From: Rhizobacter terrae
GTDB taxonomy: Bacteria > Pseudomonadota > Gammaproteobacteria > Burkholderiales > Burkholderiaceae_C
Length of the DNA stretch: 64,000 nt
Direction of reading: 5' to 3'
Assembly (NCBI RefSeq): GCF_003852895.1
Contig: NZ_QUSW01000009.1
Span: 186,001 to 250,000, forward strand
Shown here: in pieces, positions 41,562 to 49,551 of the stretch
Layout: each line of letters begins with the position of its first letter
Numbering within the stretch: the stretch's first letter is position 1
Made by a program: the position numbers and the translations under genes
Notes under the pieces: model-generated
Databases searched by the model: none
Told to the model about the DNA's origin: nothing
The model's input: the letters and a program-made list of their open reading frames with translations, nothing else

Positions 41562-43109
41562 CTAGACGCCGGCCACGCGCCTGAACTCCCGCGGGCTGTG
41601 ACCGACGATGCGCCGGAAGCTCTTCTCGAAATGGCTCAGGTCGCCGAAGCCCACGATCAGTGCCACCTCGGTGATGCGGCGGCCGGCATCGTTGCTGAGG
41701 ATTTCCTTGGCTTTCTCGATGCGGATGTGCTGCAGCAGCGGCTTGAAGGTCGTGCTCAGGACACTGCGGAACAGGAAGCCCAGGTGCGAGGGGCTCACAT
41801 GCGCCTGGCCGGCGAGTTGCTCCAGGGAGATCGGCTCCGCATAGTGCTCGCCCAGGTACAGCAGTGCCTTGCGCAGCGCGGCGTGCAACCGGCCGAGTTC
41901 GCCGGCGTCGCGAGTGACGGCGCAGCGCACCCAATGCCCGGTCGGGATGGGTGAAGGAAGGCGTGTCGCCCGGTTGGAGGCCTGTGGCGGCGGCGATTCA
42001 ACGGCCTGCAGACCGATGTCCGCGGTTGCGGCTGACAGCAGCCAGGGCGCATGCCGCTGCACCTGAGCCTCATGAATGGGCTGTCCGTCGTTCATCACGG
42101 CCAGCCGTGCGACCACCCGCTCCAGCTCGAAGAGGTTTTCAGCCCAGGTGTGGCGCTGGCAGATGCGCACGAGGTCATCAGTGCAGGTGCGGCACGAATC
42201 GAAGCCGTGACGTTCCAGCGCAGCCACGAGCATGGCCCGGATGTCGCGCGGCCGCTCCCGCAGCGGGGGCACGGTCACCGTGAGAAAGTCGAGTTCAGCC
42301 AGCAGCTGCCGCGAGAACCTTCCATCTGCCACGAGTCCTGCGAGGTCGGCGGTGGCCGATGCCACGACCCGCACCGCCTGCGCGTCCGGCACGGTCAGCC
42401 ATTGGCCCAGGCGTGAATGCATGTGCTGCGGCAACTGGCTTTGAAGCGGCCGGGCCAGTTCGTCGATCCCGTTGAAGAACAGCGTGCCGCCGCTGGCCTG
42501 CTCGAACCACTGTACAGGCTGCCCCACCGGGTCCGCACAGTTGACTTCGATGAAGGGGCTGTCGCGGCGCGGTCCGAAGCAATGCACCGACACCGCGAGC
42601 TGGGCTTTCTCGGTGCCGAACTCGCCCTTGAGCAACACGGGCAGGCTGCTGCTGGCCGCCTTCTCGACAAAGATTTCCAGCCGGTGCAAGGCCTCGCAGA
42701 CACCCACCAGCAACAGCGGCCGGCCCAGGCGTCGTTCAGCCCAGGATTGCACCTCGTAGCGCCGGATGAGATGCGCGCAGCGGCGTGCGAAGTCTTCCCA
42801 GAAACCGGCATCCACCAGGACGGCCTCGTCATGGCGCCATTGCCACTGCAGCTCGCCGATGGGACCGGTGGCGCAGGCGATGGGCAGCGCCCGAGAGACG
42901 AGCGAAGACCCGCCGGCCAATGCAGACGGCGCCGCACTGGTGATGGATTCACCCGTGTCGTGAAGGCGCAGCGTCGCGCCGGCCAGGCCCAACTGGGCGA
43001 CCAGGGCATCGAGCAGCGCTTGCAGCAAGTCGGGCAAGCGGCGAAACGGGTAATAGGCCTTCTGCAGGAAGGTGTCGACCGGCAAGGACATCGCAGCGCA
43101 TCCGGTCAC
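41562..43109 (-). CDS. Regulator: degenerate NtrC-type AAA+ domain fused to AraC HTH
   Basis: I start at GTG 43109, which overlaps the previous stop (GTGA); ATG 43091 is an alternative. Of 515 residues, 30-120 look GAF-like. Residues 125-330 resemble a sigma-54 activator domain: GEFGTEKAQ replaces Walker A (G-E-x-G-T-G-K-E), FIEVNCAD is typical, GGTLFFNGIDEL replaces Walker B (L-F-L-D-E), and PPLRERPRDI is typical, but no GAFTGA loop is present. The last 110 residues are an AraC double HTH (SLEQLAGQAHVSPSHLGFLF; GFGDLSHFEKSFRRIVG). ATP hydrolysis and sigma-54 contact are probably lost, so it should act as an AraC-type regulator of the cluster. Confidence 0.82.
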   Translation of the reverse strand: MTGCAAMSLPVDTFLQKAYYPFRRLPDLLQALLDALVAQLGLAGATLRLHDTGESITSAAPSALAGGSSLVSRALPIACATGPIGELQWQWRHDEAVLVDAGFWEDFARRCAHLIRRYEVQSWAERRLGRPLLLVGVCEALHRLEIFVEKAASSSLPVLLKGEFGTEKAQLAVSVHCFGPRRDSPFIEVNCADPVGQPVQWFEQASGGTLFFNGIDELARPLQSQLPQHMHSRLGQWLTVPDAQAVRVVASATADLAGLVADGRFSRQLLAELDFLTVTVPPLRERPRDIRAMLVAALERHGFDSCRTCTDDLVRICQRHTWAENLFELERVVARLAVMNDGQPIHEAQVQRHAPWLLSAATADIGLQAVESPPPQASNRATRLPSPIPTGHWVRCAVTRDAGELGRLHAALRKALLYLGEHYAEPISLEQLAGQAHVSPSHLGFLFRSVLSTTFKPLLQHIRIEKAKEILSNDAGRRITEVALIVGFGDLSHFEKSFRRIVGHSPREFRRVAGV

Positions 43110-43918
43110 GGTCCCCGCGCCGTCGGGGCGCGGGATTGAAACAGCGATTCGATCGTCTCGACCAGCCGCTGCATGATCCGGTAGACGAGCCCGGACGAGA
43201 AGCCTCCGAGCAGCGCCAGCACCGGCTTGGCGAGAGTCGGCGATTCAGCCCCCTCCAGGCTGACCGGCACCAGCACCGACAACAGCAGGCCGGCCACCAG
43301 GCCCAGGGCAATGCGGCTCCAGTACGAACCGTCGTACCGGGGATCGTAGGTCGCGTCGGCGACGTACCGCTGCGCCGTGAACAGCGCCTGGAAGGTGCCG
43401 CCGATGCCGGCCGCGGACAAGAGAAACACCATGACGACGATCTGGCTGAGGCCGTCCAGCGTATAGATGTCCCCGTCCATCGATTCGGCGTTCAAGGCCG
43501 GCGCCATGCTGATGGCCACGAACAGGAGCAGGAACGCGAACGCCGCGACCACCAGGCGACGCACGTTGCCGATCGGCCCCAGGACTCCACGCCAGCCCGT
43601 CCCATGCAGTTCGCACTCCATCAAGGCCAGCGTCACAGGCATCGCCGGCGCCACGGCTCGCGCCAGCAAGGCGTGCAGCTCGGCCAGCGCAGCGAGCGGC
43701 GCCTGGGCGTCGCATGCCTCGCGCGCCCGGCAGGCTGCTGGATCGATACAGCTGAGCAAGCCCGGCAGCTCCACCGGAAGGTCGACACCGCGGGACCAGG
43801 CGAAGCGCAGCATCACCATGATCTCCGCCATGACGTGGCGCCTGAGCGTGCTCGCTGCCTGTTCATCCTCCGGCGTCGCAGCCGCCTGCAGCGCCGGGTC
43901 TTGATCGGAGGTGGTCAT
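43106..43918 (-). CDS. Four-TM membrane protein, R-body cluster
   Basis: The 270-aa protein has a soluble N-terminal half of about 125 residues, then four hydrophobic segments at about 126-148 (VVAAFAFLLLFVAISMAP), 160-183 (IVVMVFLLSAAGIGGTF), 203-225 (IALGLVAGLLLSVLVPVS) and 232-250 (AKPVLALLGGFSSGLVY), and a short charged tail. No family is recognised. It begins 6 bases after the Rz1-like gene and overlaps the regulator gene by GTGA. Position beside spanin-like genes makes a holin-like or signalling role conceivable; its size is larger than usual holins. Confidence 0.7.
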   Translation of the reverse strand: MTTSDQDPALQAAATPEDEQAASTLRRHVMAEIMVMLRFAWSRGVDLPVELPGLLSCIDPAACRAREACDAQAPLAALAELHALLARAVAPAMPVTLALMECELHGTGWRGVLGPIGNVRRLVVAAFAFLLLFVAISMAPALNAESMDGDIYTLDGLSQIVVMVFLLSAAGIGGTFQALFTAQRYVADATYDPRYDGSYWSRIALGLVAGLLLSVLVPVSLEGAESPTLAKPVLALLGGFSSGLVYRIMQRLVETIESLFQSRAPTARGP

Positions 43919-43924
43919 GGCGCC

Positions 43925-44233
43925 TCAAGGACTCGTGGTCTTGCGGTCCAGGCTCGCGTTGTACTCGGACAAGGCCGCCCGGCACGCCGCGAGCAGCCGG
44001 TTGAGCTCGTCGAAGCTGGTCGCGCACAGTTCGAGGCTCGCCCGGTCGGCCTGATAGCTCAGCAACAGGTCGCCATAGGTCGTCCCGGCGGACAGCGTCC
44101 TCGGTGGCGTGCAGGGTTTCGCGAGCGCGGCCGGGACCGGGCAGGCCGGCGCGGGCGGCACGACAGTGACCTGCGTGGTGGCGCATCCCGACAGGAGGGC
44201 CGACAACAGCCCGGCAACAATGTGGAACCGCAT
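43925..44233 (-). CDS. Small lipoprotein, o-spanin (Rz1)-like
   Basis: From ATG 44233 (GGAAG upstream) the 102-aa product has a lipobox (GLLSALLSGC, Cys17) directly followed by a proline-rich stretch (VTVVPPAPACPVPAALAKPC). The block CTPPRTLSAGTTYGDLL, then a late LCATSFDELNRLL, recalls the outer-membrane spanin subunits (Rz1/LysC-like) of phages of Gram-negative bacteria. It follows, by 16 bases, a gene for an anchored coiled-coil protein with the properties of the inner-membrane partner. Together they would fuse inner and outer membranes at the end of lysis. Confidence 0.65.
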   Translation of the reverse strand: MRFHIVAGLLSALLSGCATTQVTVVPPAPACPVPAALAKPCTPPRTLSAGTTYGDLLLSYQADRASLELCATSFDELNRLLAACRAALSEYNASLDRKTTSP

Positions 44234-44249
44234 GGCAAGCTCCTTCCCG

Positions 44250-44750
44250 TCAGTTGTGTTGAAAGCTGGCGATCTGCGCGACGGGCACGGCAGCCTGCAG
44301 GCAGGCCAGGCCCGCGATCTCCGCGGTGTTGGCCGAGCGCTCGGCATCGAGCACCTGCAGCCGTGCCGCCTCGGCAGCGCCGTTGGCGGGCTGGCGGTCT
44401 TGCTGGATCGAACGACGCTCGCGGTCGATGGCCGAAATCTGGGCGTCAAGGGAGGCGATGCGCCGCTGCGCATCGTCGTTGCTGTCCTTCAGGTGCTGGA
44501 CCTGCGACTGGTAGTCGGCCTTGATGCGGTCCTGCTCACGCCGGTGCTGTGCCTCGATCTGCGTCGCGGTGTCGACAAGCTGCTGGCGCGTTCGCTGGTA
44601 TTCGCGGTTTTCCGTGTCGAGCGTGCGGCGCACGTCCGCGAGCTGGGCCTGGACGGCCAGCAGTTTCCGGGTCCCCACTTCGTAGCCGAGGTACCCGCCG
44701 GCGGCCAGGCCGGCCAGGATGATGGCGGGGATGATGGTCAATGTGTTCAC
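44250..44750 (-). CDS. Membrane-anchored coiled-coil protein, i-spanin (Rz)-like
   Basis: The start is GTG 44750, four bases after GGAGGA. The 166-aa product has one N-terminal membrane segment (LTIIPAIILAGLAAGGYLGY) and then about 110 residues of charged coiled coil (AVQAQLADVRRTLDTENREY; QIEAQHRREQDRIKADYQSQ; IASLDAQISAIDRERRS), the architecture of Rz-type i-spanins, ending with a pair of non-polar stretches. Sequence similarity to any named Rz is not claimed; the call rests on topology and on the lipoprotein gene that follows. Confidence 0.62.
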   Translation of the reverse strand: MNTLTIIPAIILAGLAAGGYLGYEVGTRKLLAVQAQLADVRRTLDTENREYQRTRQQLVDTATQIEAQHRREQDRIKADYQSQVQHLKDSNDDAQRRIASLDAQISAIDRERRSIQQDRQPANGAAEAARLQVLDAERSANTAEIAGLACLQAAVPVAQIASFQHN

Positions 44751-44801
44751 GATGTCCTCCGTGCGAAGCACTGGGAAGACACTGTGGTCGACACGCTGCA
44801 A

Positions 44802-44834
44802 AAGAACCTTCCGGAAACCTTCCGGAAGGTTCTT
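44802..44834. repeat. 13-bp inverted repeat upstream of the spanin-like operon
   Basis: AAGAACCTTCCGG (44802-44814) and CCGGAAGGTTCTT (44822-44834) form a perfect inverted repeat with a 7-base spacer; CCTTCCGG occurs in the spacer region too. It lies 52-84 bases upstream of the GTG at 44750, where a regulator of the lysis-like operon would bind. Confidence 0.6.
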
Positions 44835-44860
44835 GCGAGTGAAAACGGGCTGCGCAAATG

Positions 44861-44890
44861 AAAAAGGGCCACACATGTGCGGCCCTTTTT
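44861..44890. terminator. Bidirectional rho-independent terminator
   Basis: AAAAAGGGCC / GGCCCTTTTT is a perfect 10-bp inverted repeat whose loop contains the palindrome CACATGTG. On the minus strand it ends transcription after the 169-aa gene, separating the STAND-ATPase operon from the spanin-like operon. Confidence 0.85.
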
Positions 44891-44911
44891 GTTGCGTCGG
44901 CGTCCGCGGCG

Positions 44912-45421
44912 TCAAACGCCATCGGTGCTGTTCTTGATCTCCGGATCGGTGCTGGCCATCAGGCCGACGATGGGTGGCGGGACCATGTTGCTCAGGATGT
45001 CCCTGCGGACGAAGGTGAGAATCAGTCCGCGCCGCGTCTGTTCCACCACGGACACCACCACGGCCGGCAGATTGTTGAATTGCTGGGCCATGTAGAAGTT
45101 GGGCAACAGGTTGTCCGACCCCAGCGTCTTTGCCACGCCGGCAAACAGGGTGACTGATGGATCGAGTTGTGGATGGTCCGGCGCAAATTGGCGGATTTCC
45201 TTTTCGGAGGGCTGGACCAGCATGAGCAAGTCGCCTGTGGCGTCCTGGCTCTTGCTGTTCAGGACTGGCGGGTCAACCCTGGTCCAGCGTGTCTTCCAGC
45301 GGTCAGGTCCACGCCCGGTGGGCGCGTAGTAGAAAACGTCTTCTGCGCCGTTGTCGTCGCGGATGACCGGGACGGCGAAGTACAGGGCCATGGGGGGTGA
45401 GTTGGGATCAAGGGTCGTCAT
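44912..45421 (-). CDS. Hypothetical protein coupled to the STAND ATPase
   Basis: The 169-aa product begins at ATG 45421 overlapping the ATPase stop (ATGA). It has alternating beta strands and loops (ALYFAVPVIRDDNGAEDVFY; SVTLFAGVAKTLGSDNLLPN; AVVVSVVEQTRRGLILTFVR) and no signal peptide or membrane segment. I do not recognise a family. Because it is translationally coupled to the ATPase it is likely its partner or effector. Confidence 0.6.
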   Translation of the reverse strand: MTTLDPNSPPMALYFAVPVIRDDNGAEDVFYYAPTGRGPDRWKTRWTRVDPPVLNSKSQDATGDLLMLVQPSEKEIRQFAPDHPQLDPSVTLFAGVAKTLGSDNLLPNFYMAQQFNNLPAVVVSVVEQTRRGLILTFVRRDILSNMVPPPIVGLMASTDPEIKNSTDGV

Positions 45422-48400
45422 GGTTGAATTCCTCTGTTCAACAGGTTCAAGAGCCCCGGAGCGGTCGGCCGATAGCCGCCGGCACCCAGCCTGAGCAGCT
45501 CAGGCTCGCTGATGTCCCCGGGTCCCGAGCAGGCTCTTGCAAGGAGCCATGCTTCGAGCACGAGACCGGATTGGCCGGAATCGACCGCCGGTTGGAGTTC
45601 GTCGCGTGTCAGCGCGCATGCCGCCGTTCGACGGTTGAGGTCGCCCATCGCGGCATGCGCGCCGATCGTCAAGAGCCCCGAGTACGCCTGCAATTCACGC
45701 CCCTGCCAATGCGACGGGCGCTGCGCGATGACCTCGCGAAGCTGCAGCGCGGCCATGGCGCTGTGGTGCAGCGTGCTCGGCCAGTCCCGGGCGCGGGATG
45801 CTGACTCCGCCTCGGCCAGGTCGACCCGCAGCAGCGCCTGCCGCCAGAGTTGCTCATGCGCCGTCTTGAGGTCGGCGCGATCGGACAGCCGATGGCGCAG
45901 CGATTGCGAGGCGGAATCGATCGCTTCGCCCGCCCTTCCCCGGGCCTGCAGCAGGCCACTCTCGGCGTGCAGTCGCTCGGCTTGCCAGCGCAGGTTCTTC
46001 GGATCGTTGCCTGTGGCCCTGGCCAGCCACGCCACCGATTGATGCCACGCCTGCAGTGCATCAGCAGGCCGGCCCAGCGCCTGCAAGGCTTCGGCGCGCC
46101 GGACCTCCAGGGTCCCCAGGTCGCGCTGCCGCACGGACTCGTTCGGCCGCTGCGCAGCCAGCGACACCTGGACCGCACGTGCGGCGTCGAACAGCGCCAG
46201 TGCCTTCGACGGCTCACCCTGGATGTAGGCCAGCAGTCCCGCCCAGGTGCGCGCGCTTGCCACCGCATCCTGCGCGTCGGCGTCATCCGGATGCTCGGCC
46301 AGCACCGCCAGCTTGATTGCGAGCGAGGACTGGAACCACCGGCTCGCCGCGCCCCAGGCGCCGCGCCTGAGCTCGATCGATCCCAGGCTGCCCAGGGCGA
46401 AGCTGAGCTCCGTCCTGGCCTGCGGGTCCCGCGGTCTGGCTGCCAGCCAACGCTCGCAGGCCTCCCGGTAGCGGGCCATCTGCTGCGCTGCTTCGTCAAG
46501 CCGGCCCGCGTCGAAAGCCATCTGTCCCAGCCAGAAGTCGCTGGCTCCCAAGGTCTTGTAGAAGTCCGCCGCATCGAGATCGGACGCCTGCTCCAGCGGC
46601 GCCAGCAGGTCGCGGGCGCGTTTCAGCGCGGGTGATGCAATGTCGGGACGGCTCTTGCCGCGGCTGCTGTTGACCTCGCCGATCACCACCAATGCCTTCG
46701 CTCGCTGCAAGGTGTCCGCGGCGGTCTCATCGTTGACATCCCTCGGGCTCAGCAATTGCAGTCCTTGCTCGCCGATGCGCCCCAGCAGGTCCAGCTTGCC
46801 GATCGGGCGCAATTGGTCCGCCAGGTCGCCCAGCATGAACGACGCCAGCCGGCGGCTCTGCGACTCGCGCTCGGAGGCCACGCGTGCCAGGTGCGCGCTG
46901 CGCAAGGCAGCTGATGCCGCGATCAGCGCCAAAGCCAGCGCACCTGCGGATACCGCCCACCGCCATTGCACCTGGCGCTTGAGCCTCGCATGCGAGCGCG
47001 CGACGAATTGCTGCTCGTCGCCGCCGAACAGATGCGGCGCCTCGGCGACGGCCTCGACCGACTGCCACAGGAGCGTGCCTCGCGGCAGCAGCAAGGCGCT
47101 GGCCCGCCCGCCGTCGACCCAGCGACGCACCCACGGCATCAATTCGCCGCGTGCCACCAGCGTCGTGCGATGCTGCGCCACCCACGCGGTGACTCGAGGC
47201 CAGCGGCGCAGCAGCGCTTCGTGCGCGACCCGAAAGCCCGCCGCGCCGCCTGACTGGTCAGCCACCAGCAGGCGCGCTTCGACGAGCGAGTGCAGCACCG
47301 CGCGCTCGTCGTCGTTGGCGATCGAGGCCGCCGCCACCCAACAACTGGTGGGCGTGGCGTCTTCGGTGGTCAGGCCCACCAGCCGCGGCAGCAGATGCGT
47401 GAAGGCCGCTTGGCGCGCCGATGGCAGCGCAGCCAGCACGGCCTCCGCGCGCTGGCCGATGGCGCCCTCCAGGCCTCCGAGTGCGTCGTACGACGCCCAG
47501 CTCAGCTCGTTGCCGGGGGCCCGGTCGAGGTACAGCGCCTGCAGGGTGTACTGCAGCATCGGCAGCGCGTCGCGCGCATGCAGTGCCTCGTCGCACAGGC
47601 GATCGTCGAGCCGCCTCAGGCCGCTGGCGTCCGTCCCGTACACGAGGCCGGCCGCGCGCGCCGGCAGCCGGATCATCTGGGCCAGCGCATCGGCGCCTGG
47701 TGGCGCCAGGTCCATGTGCGCGCCGCACGCCTTGTCGACCATCAGCGCCGGATGCGCGGCGAGACTCGGATAGAAGTCGTTGCGGCACACCGCCAGCACC
47801 AGCAGCAGGCGGCTTCGGACCAGGCACCCGATGCAATCGATGAAGGCAGATGCATCGGCCTGTGCGGCGGACTGGAACAGCGCCTCCAGCCGGTCGAGCA
47901 CCAGCAGCGGTGGCGCCACGGGAATGTCGTCGGGGCCCATCATGCGGCAGGCGATCAGGCCGACACGCAGCAGGCGCAGCACTTCCTCGGGCTGCTCGCG
48001 CAATGCACGCGCCAGAGACTCGATGCTGTAGCCGGCGAGCAAGGGCACGCCGTCACCGTCCCAGTCGAGCAGTGCGCCGGCCAGCGCCGACCAGGGTCCC
48101 ATGTCGCCGACGGCAGCAAGCTCCATGCTTCCTGCCGTGCACGCGCGCAGCAACGGCACCTGGCCAGCAGCATCCGGCAGGGCCCGCGGCAGCAGCAAGG
48201 CCGGCAACAGCCCCGCCTGGACCAGCGAGGTCTTGCCCGAACCGCTCGGTCCGAGCAGCACCACCAGCGGGTGGCCACGCTGCCATTGCGCCGCCAATCG
48301 GGCATGCAATTCGGCGACGGCGTCGTCACGCCCGAAGAACACGGCGGAGTGCTCCACCCCGAACGATTCGAGGCCCCGGAAAGGCGATCGGTCGCGCCAC

Positions 48401-48819
48401 CCACCCTGCAGGCTGCGAGGCCCCTGCTCCGACAGCACGCGGATCGGCGCGACGAGACGGTAGCCCTGCTTGCGGATGGTTTCGATGCAGCGCGGCGCGG
48501 TGGCGCTGTCCTGCAGCGCACGGCGCAAACCGGCGATGACCTTGTGCACCGGGTTGTCGCCGAGCGGCTCGCCCGGCCAGCAGGCATCGAGCAGGGCCTC
48601 CGCGCCGATCACCTCGCCAGGATGCCGGCACAACTCGGCCAGAACGGCCATGGGCCGTGGCTCCAGGATCACCACTTCGTCGCCGCGGTGCAGCCGGCGC
48701 GTGGGCACATCGACGAGCCAGTCGCCCAGCATGAATCGCGCCGTCGCCGCAGACGAATCTTCGGCGACGGCCGCAGCATCGCGAAGGCCCGGCCGCGCCT
48801 CGCCCAGCAGCGCGCTCAT
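45418..48819 (-). CDS. wHTH - nSTAND ATPase - TPR signalling protein
   Basis: From ATG 48819 the protein has 1133 residues. An OmpR-type winged helix lies at about 30-125 (EPRPMAVLAELCRHPGEVIG; VHKVIAGLRRAL; IETIRKQGYRLV). A novel-STAND NTPase follows: FFGRDDAVAELHARL, Walker A GPSGSGKTS (190-198), Walker B LLVLDRLEALF, and later SARQAAFTHLLPRLV and RVAHEALLRRWPRV. A single hydrophobic segment (AVSAGALALALIAASAAL) precedes about 450 residues of TPR-like helical repeats. STAND proteins switch by nucleotide-driven oligomerisation on ligand sensing. It may sense the trigger and directly regulate promoters of the R-body cluster. Confidence 0.85.
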   Translation of the reverse strand: MSALLGEARPGLRDAAAVAEDSSAATARFMLGDWLVDVPTRRLHRGDEVVILEPRPMAVLAELCRHPGEVIGAEALLDACWPGEPLGDNPVHKVIAGLRRALQDSATAPRCIETIRKQGYRLVAPIRVLSEQGPRSLQGGWRDRSPFRGLESFGVEHSAVFFGRDDAVAELHARLAAQWQRGHPLVVLLGPSGSGKTSLVQAGLLPALLLPRALPDAAGQVPLLRACTAGSMELAAVGDMGPWSALAGALLDWDGDGVPLLAGYSIESLARALREQPEEVLRLLRVGLIACRMMGPDDIPVAPPLLVLDRLEALFQSAAQADASAFIDCIGCLVRSRLLLVLAVCRNDFYPSLAAHPALMVDKACGAHMDLAPPGADALAQMIRLPARAAGLVYGTDASGLRRLDDRLCDEALHARDALPMLQYTLQALYLDRAPGNELSWASYDALGGLEGAIGQRAEAVLAALPSARQAAFTHLLPRLVGLTTEDATPTSCWVAAASIANDDERAVLHSLVEARLLVADQSGGAAGFRVAHEALLRRWPRVTAWVAQHRTTLVARGELMPWVRRWVDGGRASALLLPRGTLLWQSVEAVAEAPHLFGGDEQQFVARSHARLKRQVQWRWAVSAGALALALIAASAALRSAHLARVASERESQSRRLASFMLGDLADQLRPIGKLDLLGRIGEQGLQLLSPRDVNDETAADTLQRAKALVVIGEVNSSRGKSRPDIASPALKRARDLLAPLEQASDLDAADFYKTLGASDFWLGQMAFDAGRLDEAAQQMARYREACERWLAARPRDPQARTELSFALGSLGSIELRRGAWGAASRWFQSSLAIKLAVLAEHPDDADAQDAVASARTWAGLLAYIQGEPSKALALFDAARAVQVSLAAQRPNESVRQRDLGTLEVRRAEALQALGRPADALQAWHQSVAWLARATGNDPKNLRWQAERLHAESGLLQARGRAGEAIDSASQSLRHRLSDRADLKTAHEQLWRQALLRVDLAEAESASRARDWPSTLHHSAMAALQLREVIAQRPSHWQGRELQAYSGLLTIGAHAAMGDLNRRTAACALTRDELQPAVDSGQSGLVLEAWLLARACSGPGDISEPELLRLGAGGYRPTAPGLLNLLNRGIQP

Positions 48820-48914
48820 GGCTGCTGGATCAGGTGTTGCCGGATGTGCTGAAGACGCTGGGGGCGTGAGTAGGCAGCGGTACGCTTGCCACCGAGGCGG
48901 GCATGTCGATTCAT
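48816..48914 (-). CDS. Short upstream ORF coupled to the STAND ATPase
   Basis: ATG 48914 has a GGGAG site and encodes a 32-residue basic peptide (MNRHARLGGKRTAAYSRPQR and a Gln-rich end). Its TGA overlaps the ATG of the ATPase gene (ATGA), which itself lacks a good ribosome site. The arrangement suggests that translation of the short frame delivers ribosomes to the ATPase start. Peptide function, if any, is unknown. Confidence 0.45.
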   Translation of the reverse strand: MNRHARLGGKRTAAYSRPQRLQHIRQHLIQQP

Positions 48915-49059
48915 CTTTTTTCTCCCTGTTGCACGGCCTCGGCTCCGCGCGCAAGCAGTCTAGCCCAAGACCGCGGCGGTGAACTACCCTTTTGACGCCA
49001 GCACGCGCAAACTCCCGATGCGGACTGTCCGCTCCTCTTGTCTTCCCAAGGAGGTCCCC

Positions 49060-49539
49060 ATGTCAGTCTCTTCCCAACTCAGCACCTATCTCGCGCAGCG
49101 CGGCGCGCGCTACGAGGTCTGCATCCACGAACACAGCCTGAGCAGCGCTGAAACGGCACGCCGCGCGGGTCTGACGGGCGGCCAGTTGGCCAAGCCCGTG
49201 ATCCTCGAAGACGACGAAGGCTGCGTGATGGCCATCGTGCCGGCCGACAAGACCCTGAAGGTCGAGGACTTCGCCCGCCTCATGGGCCGCGACCACCTCG
49301 AACTGGCCAAGGAAGAACGCATCGCGCGGCTGTTCAAGGACTGTGAACGCGGCGCGATCCCGCCCATCGGCATGGCCTGGGGCATTCCGACGATCGTGGA
49401 CGACGACCTGGAGCAGGCCGAGGTCGTCTACATGGAAGCCGGCGACCACGAGCGCCTGCTGCGCATGTCCCACGACCAGTTCCACAGCCTCATGCAGTCG
49501 CAGCCGCACGGCAGCTTCAGCCGCGGGCAGATGCACTGA
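49060..49539 (+). CDS. YbaK/EbsC-like aminoacyl-tRNA deacylase domain protein
   Basis: ATG 49060 follows AAGGAGG. The 159-aa protein has the YbaK/ProX-type editing fold: YEVCIHEHSLSSAETARRAG, AKPVILEDDEGCVMAIVPAD, LKVEDFARLMGRDHLEL, DCERGAIPPIGMAWGIPTIV and VVYMEAGDHERLLRM. Members hydrolyse mischarged aminoacyl-tRNAs, but the conserved Lys usually found near the second strand appears here as K in AKPVIL, so activity is likely. No neighbour refines the substrate. Confidence 0.82.
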   Translation: MSVSSQLSTYLAQRGARYEVCIHEHSLSSAETARRAGLTGGQLAKPVILEDDEGCVMAIVPADKTLKVEDFARLMGRDHLELAKEERIARLFKDCERGAIPPIGMAWGIPTIVDDDLEQAEVVYMEAGDHERLLRMSHDQFHSLMQSQPHGSFSRGQMH

Positions 49540-49551
49540 CGGCGGCCGCGA

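Noticed and set aside
47290-48852. 520-codon plus-strand open frame opposite the STAND ATPase
   Set aside because: The minus strand encodes recognisable wHTH, Walker A and TPR features; the plus frame has none.
29807-48914. The R-body region as a prophage
   Set aside because: Spanin- and lysozyme-like genes are present, but there are no structural, packaging, replication or integrase genes and no attachment repeats.
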